From Cyclobacterium sp. SYSU L10401 (lineage in GTDB: Bacteria; Bacteroidota; Bacteroidia; Cytophagales; Cyclobacteriaceae), in NCBI RefSeq assembly GCF_010993705.1, contig NZ_WOFO01000012.1, positions 59,112-123,111 of the forward strand: a DNA stretch of 64,000 bases, in the 5' to 3' direction. The notes under the pieces are model-generated. The model searched no databases. It had not been told where the DNA came from and worked only from the letters and a program-made list of their open reading frames with translations. This document shows, piece by piece, positions 37,809-45,986 of this stretch (within the stretch, counting starts at the first letter, position 1; each line of letters begins with the position of its first letter). The translations under genes were made by a program, and so were the position numbers.

Positions 37809-38408
37809 TTAGGTCAAAGCTTTGTCCAGCAATCGTTTCGCTTTAGGAGAATGAGACATGGAAAGGGCTTTCTCCTTGCCTTTGTCTGACATCTTGTTCC
37901 AGGTTTTCTGAAGTATGCCTACCAGTTTTGATTCTTCATCCTCATGTTTGGAAATGAAGTCTTGAAAATAATATTTCAAAAAAACCAAACAGATTACATC
38001 TTCCAAAGCCTGCGTATCGGGGTCAGTTTTTAGCCTTTTTTTGTTTAAAAGGTCCTCCACTTTTTTAATTTCTGCTGTGGAATAACCATTTCTCTCCATG
38101 ATTTCCCCGGCCAGTTCACCATGAAATTGTTTGAGCCTGGTCCTCCAGAGCAAATATCCCTTTCTGTCCATGGGGTAATCTTCCCTGGGAATGGCCCAGC
38201 GTTTGATATGCTGGCTCCTGGCAGCCAGGCGGAGCAACTCATTCGAATCCGGATAGGTTTCCATCAGCATTTCAGACATACGGATACCATAAATCAACTC
38301 TTTCGCAATAGGTTTTTCATTTACCAACTCTTTATGGGGATCCTCTGCGTTGACGGCATCAAAATCTGAAATTGTAATCTTGAACCGCTCTTTCAAATTA
38401 TCAGTCAT
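37809..38408 (-). CDS. DUF4202 family protein
   Basis: 199 aa, soluble and helical. It opens with ERFKITISDFDAVNAEDP and contains ARSQHIKRWAIPREDYPMDR and LEDVICLVFLKYYF, sequence features I associate with DUF4202, where the His and Glu-Asp residues recall an HD-type site. Function unknown. It converges with the TIM-barrel gene (8 nt apart). Confidence 0.8.
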   Translation of the reverse strand: MTDNLKERFKITISDFDAVNAEDPHKELVNEKPIAKELIYGIRMSEMLMETYPDSNELLRLAARSQHIKRWAIPREDYPMDRKGYLLWRTRLKQFHGELAGEIMERNGYSTAEIKKVEDLLNKKRLKTDPDTQALEDVICLVFLKYYFQDFISKHEDEESKLVGILQKTWNKMSDKGKEKALSMSHSPKAKRLLDKALT

Positions 38409-38634
38409 TGGTTTCCTTTTTTTGAATAATTAAATGTAGTAAAATAAATGGCAATACCAGGTATTACACAGTGGAACCCTTGATCTTGCAAAAGGAAAAA
38501 TATAAACTGATACAGGGAGGTTCTTTAATTTATTTACGACATCAAGTGCGGGGAAATACCATTACTAACTCCATTCTGATTATGCGCCGGCCAGGTTAAA
38601 TGAAGCTTTCTCGTGCATCTTTAAGAAATTTGTT

Positions 38635-38642
38635 TAATTTTG
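38635..38642 (+). promoter_or_regulatory. TAnnTTTG box upstream of carB
   Basis: TAATTTTG matches the -7 consensus, 42 nt before the carB ATG. A -33 TTG at standard distance is not seen. No PyrR-binding or riboswitch-like structure is evident in the 276-bp upstream gap. Confidence 0.4.
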
Positions 38643-38684
38643 CACCAATTTAGCCAAATGTAAAGCACTTCAAAAAACCTCAAC

Positions 38685-41504
38685 ATGCCAAAAGACAGTA
38701 GCATCAAACATGTCCTTATTATCGGAAGCGGTCCAATCGTGATCGGACAGGCCTGTGAATTTGATTACGCAGGATCACAAGCAGCAAGATCTCTAAGGGA
38801 AGAAGGCATCATTGTAACCTTGATCAATTCAAATCCCGCCACCATCATGACCGATCCGGTAACGGCAGACAATGTGTACTTGTTACCCCTGGAGAAAAAA
38901 TCCATTGTCCAGATTTTGAAAGAACATCCGGATATTGATTGTGTATTGCCCACCATGGGAGGTCAGACGGCATTAAATCTGGCCATTGATTGTGACAAAG
39001 CCGGTATTTGGGAAAAATTCAATACCCGCATGATTGGTGTAGACATTGACGCCATTGAAACGGCAGAAAACAGGGAAAAATTCAAAGCCCTGATGGGAAA
39101 GTTAGACGTAGAAGTATGTATCGGGCGTACAGCTACCTCCTTTTTGCAGGGCAAGGAAATCGCACAGGAGATAGGTTTTCCGCTGGTGATCAGACCATCC
39201 TACACTTTGGGAGGAACCGGCGGGGGATTTGTAGACGGACCGGACAATTTTGAAAAGGCGCTGAGTGCTGGCTTACAGGCCTCCCCCACCCATGAGGTGC
39301 TCATCGAGCAAAGTATTTTGGGATGGAAAGAATATGAGCTGGAAGTATTGCGGGACAATATCGGCAACATGGTGGTCATATGTTCTATTGAGAACTTTGA
39401 TCCTATGGGGGTACATACGGGAGATTCCATTACCGTGGCCCCGGCAATGACACTTCCAGACACGGTTTATCAGAAAATGAGAAACATGGCCATCCGGATG
39501 ATGAATGGTATCGGCAATTTCGCTGGCGGATGTAATGTACAATTTGCCGTGAGCCCCGATAACCAAACCATTATTGGTGTAGAGATCAACCCCCGGGTAT
39601 CGCGCTCCTCTGCTCTGGCCTCTAAAGCCACAGGATATCCAATTGCCAAGGTGGCTGCCAAATTAGCTGCGGGCTATAACCTGGATGAGTTGAAAAACTC
39701 CATCACCGGCAATACCTCGGCTTACTTTGAGCCAGCCATTGATTATGTGATTGTCAAAATCCCCAGATGGAACTTTGATAAATTTAAAGGTTCTGACAGG
39801 AAACTGGGGCTATCCATGAAAGCTGTTGGCGAAGTAATGGGCATTGGCAGAAATTTTCAAGAGGCCTTGCAAAAAGCTTGTCAATCCCTGGAAATCAAAA
39901 GAAATGGATTGGGTGCGGATGGCAAAGAGCTCAAAAACCAGGAAGAAATATTGTATAGCCTGGCCAACCCCAGTTGGAACAGGCTTTTTCATATATATGA
40001 TGCCTTCAAACTAGGGATTTCATTCCGAACCATTCAGGACCTGACCAAAATTGACAAATGGTTTCTCAAGCAGATTGAAGAATTGGTCCGTTTGGATATT
40101 ACGCTGGCCAACGAAACGCTGGAAAGCATTAGTTTTGACCTGATGAAGAAAGCCAAGCACAAAGGCTATGCGGACCGGCAAATAGCCCATTTGTTGGGTT
40201 GTCTGGAAAGTGAGGTTTTTTATAAAAGAAGGGACGAAATGGGGATCAAAAGGGTATTTAAATTGGTGGATACCTGTGCGGCTGAGTTTGAAGCTAAAAC
40301 CCCTTACTTTTTTTCCAGTTTCGGGGATGAAAATGAATCTTTGGTCTCTGACCGAAAAAAAGTGGTAGTTCTGGGATCAGGCCCCAACCGTGTCGGACAG
40401 GGTATAGAGTTTGATTATTCCTGTGTACATGGTGTATTGGCCGCCAAGGAGTGTGGATACGAAACCATCATGATCAATTGCAACCCTGAAACGGTTTCTA
40501 CGGATTTTGATATCGCAGACAAGCTCTATTTTGAACCTGTTTTCTGGGAACACATTTATGAGATTATACTCCACGAAAATCCCATTGGGGTAATTGTTCA
40601 ATTAGGCGGGCAAACAGCTTTGAAGTTGGCGGAAAAACTGGACAAATACAATATTCCCATATTGGGAACCAGCTTCAGGGCATTGGACCTGGCTGAAGAC
40701 AGGGGCAGTTTTTCTACCTTACTTAAAGAAAACAACATCCCCTATCCGGAATTTGGCACCATTCACAGTACGGATGAGGCATTGGAACTCTGCAAAACCA
40801 TAGGCTTTCCTCTTCTCGTCAGACCTTCTTATGTATTGGGCGGGCAGGGAATGAAAATCGTTATTAATGAAAAAGAACTGGAACAACATGTAGTAGATGT
40901 TCTGCGTGATATCCCCAATAATGAAATTTTGCTGGATCACTTTCTAGAAGGTGCCATAGAAGCTGAAGCTGACGCCATCTGCGATGGTGAGCATGTCTAC
41001 ATCATCGGAATCATGCAACATATTGAACCGGCAGGTATCCATTCTGGGGATTCATATGCTGTGCTCCCTCCCTATAATCTTGGAGATCTGGTCATACGAC
41101 AGATAGAAACCTTTACAGAGAAAATTGCGCTGGCATTGGAAACCAAAGGCTTGATCAACATACAGTTCGCCATCAAAAACGATAAGGTGTATATCATTGA
41201 AGCCAATCCCAGGGCTTCCCGAACAGTCCCATTTATCTGTAAGGCTTATCAGGAGCCCTATGTCAATTATGCCACCAAAGTAATGCTCGGAGAGAAAAAG
41301 GTCAGGGACTTTAATTTTGCCCCCGTCAAAAAGGGCTATGCCATCAAAGAACCTGTTTTTTCTTTCCATAAATTCCCGAATGTCAACAAAGAATTAGGGC
41401 CTGAAATGAAATCTACGGGAGAAGCCATCTATTTTATCGATGACTTAATGGATGATTATTTTCTCAAGATTTTTGCTGAAAGAAACCTTTACCTCAGCAG
41501 GTAA
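38685..41504 (+). CDS. carB: Carbamoyl-phosphate synthase large subunit, lacking MGS domain
   Basis: 939 aa. Two homologous halves, each with an ATP-grasp domain: first SGPIVIGQACEFDYAGSQA, PSYTLGGTGGG and NPRVSRSSALASKATGYP; second GSGPNRVGQGIEFDY, RPSYVLGGQGM and NPRASRTVPF. It makes carbamoyl phosphate for pyrimidines and arginine. E. coli CarB has 1073 residues; this one stops after the second half (LKIFAERNLYLSR), so the C-terminal methylglyoxal-synthase-like allosteric domain (UMP/ornithine site) is absent. I recall this length in other Bacteroidota. carA is not in the window. Followed by a strong terminator. Confidence 0.97.
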   Translation: MPKDSSIKHVLIIGSGPIVIGQACEFDYAGSQAARSLREEGIIVTLINSNPATIMTDPVTADNVYLLPLEKKSIVQILKEHPDIDCVLPTMGGQTALNLAIDCDKAGIWEKFNTRMIGVDIDAIETAENREKFKALMGKLDVEVCIGRTATSFLQGKEIAQEIGFPLVIRPSYTLGGTGGGFVDGPDNFEKALSAGLQASPTHEVLIEQSILGWKEYELEVLRDNIGNMVVICSIENFDPMGVHTGDSITVAPAMTLPDTVYQKMRNMAIRMMNGIGNFAGGCNVQFAVSPDNQTIIGVEINPRVSRSSALASKATGYPIAKVAAKLAAGYNLDELKNSITGNTSAYFEPAIDYVIVKIPRWNFDKFKGSDRKLGLSMKAVGEVMGIGRNFQEALQKACQSLEIKRNGLGADGKELKNQEEILYSLANPSWNRLFHIYDAFKLGISFRTIQDLTKIDKWFLKQIEELVRLDITLANETLESISFDLMKKAKHKGYADRQIAHLLGCLESEVFYKRRDEMGIKRVFKLVDTCAAEFEAKTPYFFSSFGDENESLVSDRKKVVVLGSGPNRVGQGIEFDYSCVHGVLAAKECGYETIMINCNPETVSTDFDIADKLYFEPVFWEHIYEIILHENPIGVIVQLGGQTALKLAEKLDKYNIPILGTSFRALDLAEDRGSFSTLLKENNIPYPEFGTIHSTDEALELCKTIGFPLLVRPSYVLGGQGMKIVINEKELEQHVVDVLRDIPNNEILLDHFLEGAIEAEADAICDGEHVYIIGIMQHIEPAGIHSGDSYAVLPPYNLGDLVIRQIETFTEKIALALETKGLINIQFAIKNDKVYIIEANPRASRTVPFICKAYQEPYVNYATKVMLGEKKVRDFNFAPVKKGYAIKEPVFSFHKFPNVNKELGPEMKSTGEAIYFIDDLMDDYFLKIFAERNLYLSR

Positions 41505-41523
41505 GCCTCATTAAATTCCTTTG

Positions 41524-41557
41524 ACCCGGTCCCCTGAAGCAGGACCGGGTTGTTTTT
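41524..41557 (+). terminator. Rho-independent terminator of carB
   Basis: ACCCGGTCC (41524-41532), 9-nt loop, GGACCGGGT (41542-41550), then TGTTTTT. Perfect 9-bp stem 20 nt after the carB stop. Confidence 0.85.
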
Positions 41558-41700
41558 ACCCATTCCGTTTGGGATCAATCCAATTGGTTTTTATATAATT
41601 TTTCCCTTAATATTGAATGGTAGAAAGGAATTTTCCGTTAGAAAAATAGGTTGGTATTTAATCAGCGACCAGTTTCAGTGTATTTTCAAAATTGATCACC

Positions 41701-41955
41701 ATGATTTTAAAAATAATTATTTTCTTTATTGCTTTGGGTTGGATATTCTCCAGTTTGGTCCGGTACTTTTTGAATAGCAAACTCAAAAAGTTTGCCGATC
41801 AGGTTCAGGAAGCCCAAAGAGAAGAAGCCCGGAAAAGGAACAAGCCTAAAGATGGAAATGTGAATGTTGATTTTGTTCCCGGAAAAGGTAAAAAAGGTTC
41901 TTCCGGCAACATATCCGGTGGTGACTATATTGACTATGAAGAAGTTAAAGACTAA
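41701..41955 (+). CDS. DUF4834-like small membrane protein
   Basis: 84 aa from the ATG at 41701; an in-frame TTG three codons upstream is less likely. One N-terminal membrane helix (MILKIIIFFIALGWIFSSLVRYFL) followed by a charged cytosolic tail with EAQREEARKRNKP and a final GDYIDYEEVKD. This pattern matches DUF4834, a Bacteroidota family of unknown function. Confidence 0.78.
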   Translation: MILKIIIFFIALGWIFSSLVRYFLNSKLKKFADQVQEAQREEARKRNKPKDGNVNVDFVPGKGKKGSSGNISGGDYIDYEEVKD

Positions 41956-42046
41956 ATTTTCGATAATAATTTATTTTTTTAATACCTGCATCCCAAAATT
42001 TCCTTAATCCATTTTTTTTCATAGCTTTAGGTTTATAACCCTAAAG

Positions 42047-42586
42047 ATGAGGCCATTTATTGCCATATTGCTATTATTTTGTTTCGTTGTCTATCATTTT
42101 GGATACCATTTATTTCATAAGGTTTACCAGAATCAAATAGAAAAAAATTGGTCTGAGAGGGTCTTTCAGGAAGACTTTATCGAAAAAAAGGTCATGAAAA
42201 TCCCCATGAAACTGCCTTATTCCTTTGAAGAGGAAGGATTTCAATTGACCAATATTCCATTTACCAAAGATGGTAAAGCCTACAGGGCCATTCAAAAACG
42301 CTTCAGAGATGACACCTTTGAATTGGTATATGTTCCCGACATGGCCAGAATTAAATTAGAGATCAATACCCGGCAATGGATCCTCTCATTGATACCGGCT
42401 GCACATTCAAGTGCTGAGCAGGACCATATTATTTCCCAATCCTCCATTAAAGACTATATCAAACCTATATTTCGATTCCTACCCCTTCAACCATTAACCG
42501 AATTCATGGATTGGAATAAATTTTTTATCTTATTCTGGATAGAAACCATCCTGCCTTTCCCCACTCCTCCCCCCAGGTTGGTATAA
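42047..42586 (+). CDS. Hypothetical membrane-anchored protein
   Basis: 179 aa. N-terminal hydrophobic helix (PFIAILLLFCFVVYHFGY), then a polar domain (KIPMKLPYSFEEEGFQL ... DDTFELVYVPDMARIKLEI). The end (WIETILPFPTPPPRLV) looks unlike a natural terminus and may be a frameshifted or truncated tail. Not recognised. Confidence 0.6.
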   Translation: MRPFIAILLLFCFVVYHFGYHLFHKVYQNQIEKNWSERVFQEDFIEKKVMKIPMKLPYSFEEEGFQLTNIPFTKDGKAYRAIQKRFRDDTFELVYVPDMARIKLEINTRQWILSLIPAAHSSAEQDHIISQSSIKDYIKPIFRFLPLQPLTEFMDWNKFFILFWIETILPFPTPPPRLV

Positions 42587-42991
42587 CAAAATATCGTCGA
42601 AATTATAAGTAGCATGATCTCTCCATACAGATCCTGCCTTCCTTTTCCCCTGCCTTTGATGAAAAAAAGTGACAACATCGGCTTTCCAACGAGGGGGCAT
42701 GCTGCCGACTCTATGGTATCATCAATAGTCTGCTCATCTTCCATCGAATGGTGGCAACCTCTTGCTATCCTTTATTTCGGGATAAAAAGCCATTTCAAAA
42801 TGCTGGGTAGCATGGGCGAAACAGCTTAATCTATCCTGGAGCAAGTCCCTGTAAATGGGTAAAAAAGAGGTCTGAATGGATGAATTATCAATATCTAACC
42901 TCCTGGGTGTTATCATAGCTAATCACAAGGCATATAAAAAGTAATTGGAAAATAAATCTCCGAAGAAATCAATCATTTAAACAACTAACCA
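42587..42991. other. 405-bp region, possible gene remnant
   Basis: Follows the odd proline-rich end of the previous gene. A short direct repeat ATCCTGCCTT occurs near 42549 and 42633. Short open frames exist on both strands (e.g. 42614-42829 plus, 42487-42744 minus) but none has a recognisable motif or a credible start context. No terminator or promoter box was identified. Confidence 0.4.
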
Positions 42992-44119
42992 ATGAACCGT
43001 ATATACAAATTGACTCTATTATCAGTACTGCTTTCCGGAATAATTCTGGAAAACCACCTGAATGCCCAGGGCTGTGTCGCCATTCGGCAGTTTTCAGGAG
43101 TAGGAAATGCCCTGAATCAAGGTGAACTGCTTCAAAAAGGCGACTGGAACTTGGTCAGTAATTACCGCTATTTCAGGTCTTTCAGGCACTTTAAGGGAAC
43201 GCATAAAGAACCAGACAGAATCGCCAATAACACCGAGGTAATCAACTGGTCACATGCAGTGGATTTTAATATTAGCTATGCTTTCAACAACCAATTATAT
43301 GGGGCCCTTTCCTTACCATTTGTCTATAATGAAAGGAGCTCTCTTTACGAACATGGCAGAACAGAAAGACATGTAAGTTATTCCCAGGGAATAGCAGACA
43401 TGAGAGTTGGCTTGGGGTATTGGTTGTTTAAAGGCGAAAGTGCAAAAAACGGCAATATGGCATTTGGCCTCAACCTAAAACTCCCCACTGGAAATTATGA
43501 CGCCCATAGCACTTTCTTCAATGTCGGTCCTGAAGGAGCGCCTGAAAGGCGGCCAGTGGATCAATCCATCCAACCCGGAGATGGGGGAATAGGGATGATC
43601 GTCGATATGCAGGGATTGCGATTTCTGGGAAAAGAATTTGTCCTGTTTTACGATGGATTTTACCTGATCAATCCCAGAGAGACCAATGGTACCAGAACAT
43701 TTCGGGAGACGTTAAGCCCCATCCTATCCAATGAGTCCGTTATGGCAGTACCAGACCAGTTCGCTTTAAGAGCAGGGGTTTTCAAATCCCTGTTTGTACA
43801 CGGCTTGGGTCTTTCCCTTGGTGGAAGGATTGAGGGCATTCCTGTAAAAGACTTAATCGGAGGAAATGAAGGCTTTAGAAGGCCTGGTTATGTGATATCC
43901 TTCGAGCCGGGTATCAGTTACATGATCAATAATTTCACCATTAACGTCAATGTGCCGGTAGCTTTGCACCGCAACCGTACCAGAAGTGTGACGGATATAG
44001 CGGCCAGCACCCCTGACAATTTCCGCCATGGGGATGCTGCATTTGCAGATTACCTGTTGAATGTAGGTCTGGCCTGGAGGATCGTCAAAAAAGAAACGCC
44101 GGTTTTCAATGAATTTTAA
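42992..44119 (+). CDS. Outer-membrane beta-barrel protein of unknown function
   Basis: 375 aa with a signal peptide cut near residue 25 (NHLNAQ-G). Alternating amphipathic strands throughout (INWSHAVDFNISYAFNNQLYGALSLPFVY, MRVGLGYWLF, MAFGLNLKLPTG) and a final strand LLNVGLAWRIV indicate a beta-barrel, perhaps a porin-like or transporter-type outer-membrane protein. The conserved CVAIRQFSGVG at the mature N-terminus is seen in a Bacteroidota family without assigned function. Confidence 0.8.
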   Translation: MNRIYKLTLLSVLLSGIILENHLNAQGCVAIRQFSGVGNALNQGELLQKGDWNLVSNYRYFRSFRHFKGTHKEPDRIANNTEVINWSHAVDFNISYAFNNQLYGALSLPFVYNERSSLYEHGRTERHVSYSQGIADMRVGLGYWLFKGESAKNGNMAFGLNLKLPTGNYDAHSTFFNVGPEGAPERRPVDQSIQPGDGGIGMIVDMQGLRFLGKEFVLFYDGFYLINPRETNGTRTFRETLSPILSNESVMAVPDQFALRAGVFKSLFVHGLGLSLGGRIEGIPVKDLIGGNEGFRRPGYVISFEPGISYMINNFTINVNVPVALHRNRTRSVTDIAASTPDNFRHGDAAFADYLLNVGLAWRIVKKETPVFNEF

Positions 44120-44124
44120 TCATC

Positions 44125-44155
44125 TTCCCGCCCTATCAATCAGGGCGGGAATTTT
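44125..44155. terminator. Bidirectional terminator between convergent genes
   Basis: TTCCCGCCCT (44125-44134), loop ATCAATC, AGGGCGGGAA (44142-44151), then TTTTAT. Perfect 10-bp stem, 5 nt after the barrel gene and just before the end of the convergent metalloprotease gene; A-runs on the other side allow use in both directions. Confidence 0.85.
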
Positions 44156-44927
44156 ATCTCCCCCCATTGGCCCGGAGGTCATTCCTGCAATTCTCATCCA
44201 GTTCGGGCACGGAATTCTGCATAAAATTGAGTACGTTACTGGTTTCCACTGCCCAAAACATCAAACAATCCTCATTGTCACAATGGAATTTATGATCTTC
44301 ATCCGAGGCTTCGTGAGGAGTCACCATTTCACTTCCCACATTCACCAACCCTAAAAGGTGTCCCAGTTCGTGCAGGGCCACCGTAGCTTCCAGGTTTCCC
44401 CTGCCCGGCCTTCTGAATCCTCCGGAATTTTCAGCTATTCGTTTTCCAAAAAGTGCCATGCTGGTATTTCGGTAAGCAGCGCCAATGGTAAAATATTCCT
44501 CCTCATTTTGCCTGAAATAGCCATCTACAACCAGTAAAAAAACTGAAACAGTATCGCCCTCGTTGTAACTTTCCCGATAACGGTTTTCCAGTTCAGAAAG
44601 ATGTGCGGTAGTATAAAACTCCTCTCCCTCTGCGGGTATTTCTTTTTCGATAACATGGATTCCATCAGGTTTCAGGGTAAGGTCCTGCAGGAAATTCGTC
44701 ATCTCATCCATCATAAAATTCGTAGGCCGGAACCCCTCCATATAAGCAATTTCAATTTCCATGGCCGTAAACCGGTCGTCAGAGAGTAAAAAATTGGCGG
44801 ATTTTCCCACATCCCATCTCGCAGCGCCCACTCCCACAAAGGGATCTTCTCTCATCGGTTCTTCACAGGCGAAAACCAAAAAGGCTAGAATTGGTAAAAA
44901 TAATAATCTCTGAAATGTACCTTTCAT
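44154..44927 (-). CDS. Metzincin-like zinc metalloprotease lipoprotein
   Basis: 257 aa from the ATG at 44927, which gives a compact lipoprotein signal (lipobox LVFAC, Cys21); an ATG 9 codons upstream (44954) is also possible. The zinc motif is TVALHELGHLLGLVN: HExxH at 186-190 followed by Gly and then Asn196 where metzincins have His or Asp as third ligand. A Met-turn-like DNEDCLMFWA follows about 20 residues on, supporting the fold. Probably an outer- or inner-membrane-anchored protease facing the periplasm or surface; with Asn as third ligand activity is uncertain. Converges with the barrel gene. Confidence 0.82.
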   Translation of the reverse strand: MKGTFQRLLFLPILAFLVFACEEPMREDPFVGVGAARWDVGKSANFLLSDDRFTAMEIEIAYMEGFRPTNFMMDEMTNFLQDLTLKPDGIHVIEKEIPAEGEEFYTTAHLSELENRYRESYNEGDTVSVFLLVVDGYFRQNEEEYFTIGAAYRNTSMALFGKRIAENSGGFRRPGRGNLEATVALHELGHLLGLVNVGSEMVTPHEASDEDHKFHCDNEDCLMFWAVETSNVLNFMQNSVPELDENCRNDLRANGGR

Positions 44928-44954
44928 GTGTCGTAATTGCTTCTTAATGGTCAT

Positions 44955-45344
44955 GATCTATCTCTCACCCAAGGTTCAATAGCGCGTCCCGATCGTCCAT
45001 CGAGAGAACCTCAAATTAATTCCCTCCAAGTAGTTGTCGGGCCTATCAGGGCATCTCTCTGTGGTTCGCCTCCCTCACCCCTGCCTGGTAGGCAGACTCG
45101 ACTTTATGTGAAAAGAATTTAAACAGTAACAAAGACAGGCATCGGATATAAAATAAACCTGAACGTTTTAACGACAAAACCTTCCAGATGCATACATGGT
45201 TTCGAAAAAACTCTAAATTCATGACCCATACCCATTCAAAAGTAGTTTAATATTGGTTAAAAAATGACTATCAAATTATACTAAATTGCCGTAAATTTTG
45301 TTTTCAAAGTAACTGATTCAAATTTTCATTTTAAATCCCAGCAC
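44955..45344. other. 390-bp intergenic region with a GC-richer structured block
   Basis: About 44970-45110 is visibly richer in G and C than the flanks and contains pairable segments: CTGCCT-GGT-AGGCAG is a perfect hairpin, and AGGTTC (about 44974) can pair with GAACCT (about 45006). The rest, 45120-45344, is AT-rich and probably carries the promoter of the next gene. No open frame with a recognisable product. It may be a dispersed repeat, a remnant or an unrecognised RNA. Confidence 0.4.
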
Positions 45345-45920
45345 ATGAAAAAAGTATGGATTATTATCTTTCTATTGAGCTTTGGACAATTGAATGCGCA
45401 GGTATTGTCGATTGGACCTAAGTTAGGCGTTTCTCAGGGCGATGTCAGCGTTACAGATGGCTTTAAAGGAGAAGATTCCATGATGGGTTACCATGTCGGA
45501 GCCTTTGTCAGGGTAAATTTACCAGTCATCTACTTGCAACCTGAAGTTTTATATACCAATACAGGTGGGTCTTTTTCAGACAACACCTTCAATTATGACG
45601 TCAATTTTGACCGGTTAGATGTCCCATTAATGATAGGAATGAAGTTAGGAGGGCTTTTCAGGCTGCAAGCCGGGCCAGTAGCCAGTTACCTGATCAACGG
45701 AGACATGACTGCTGACAATGGTACCAGACAAAAAATTATTCCTCCCACGGAAGAATTTACTTTTGGATACCAGGCAGGAGTAGGTTTTGATATAGGAAAT
45801 TTCCTGATGGATTTAAAATACGAAGGAGCACTGACCAACTCGGTCAACAATTTCGGACAGGTCCCCACCGATCAAAGACAAAATCAGCTTATCCTTTCCT
45901 TGGGATTCAACCTTTTTTAG
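45345..45920 (+). CDS. Outer-membrane beta-barrel protein (porin family, PorT-like)
   Basis: 191 aa. Signal peptide 1-19 (GQLNAQ-V), then an eight-strand-type barrel: LSIGPKLGVSQG, GYHVGAFVRVNLPVIYLQPEVLYTNTGG, LDVPLMIGMKLGGLFRLQAGP, GYQAGVGFDIGNFLMDLKYEGALTN and a C-terminal LILSLGFNLF ending in Phe. Typical of the Bacteroidota outer_membrane_beta-barrel family. Specific role unknown. Confidence 0.87.
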   Translation: MKKVWIIIFLLSFGQLNAQVLSIGPKLGVSQGDVSVTDGFKGEDSMMGYHVGAFVRVNLPVIYLQPEVLYTNTGGSFSDNTFNYDVNFDRLDVPLMIGMKLGGLFRLQAGPVASYLINGDMTADNGTRQKIIPPTEEFTFGYQAGVGFDIGNFLMDLKYEGALTNSVNNFGQVPTDQRQNQLILSLGFNLF

Positions 45921-45938
45921 CACCCTCACCAAAGAGAT

Positions 45939-45972
45939 CCACCATTAGTTGATTACCATTAATTAACGGTGG
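45939..45972. terminator. Weak hairpin between convergent genes
   Basis: CCACC (45939-45943) pairs with GGTGG (45968-45972) with partial pairing of TTA/TAA inside. It lies between the barrel gene and convergent cstA. Imperfect, with no long T-run. Confidence 0.3.
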
Positions 45973-45986
45973 CATTATTTCCCTTA

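Noticed and set aside
42614-42829. 71-codon plus-strand open frame in the 405-bp gap.
   Set aside because: No recognisable motif, no start context, and overlapping open frames on the other strand are equally unconvincing.
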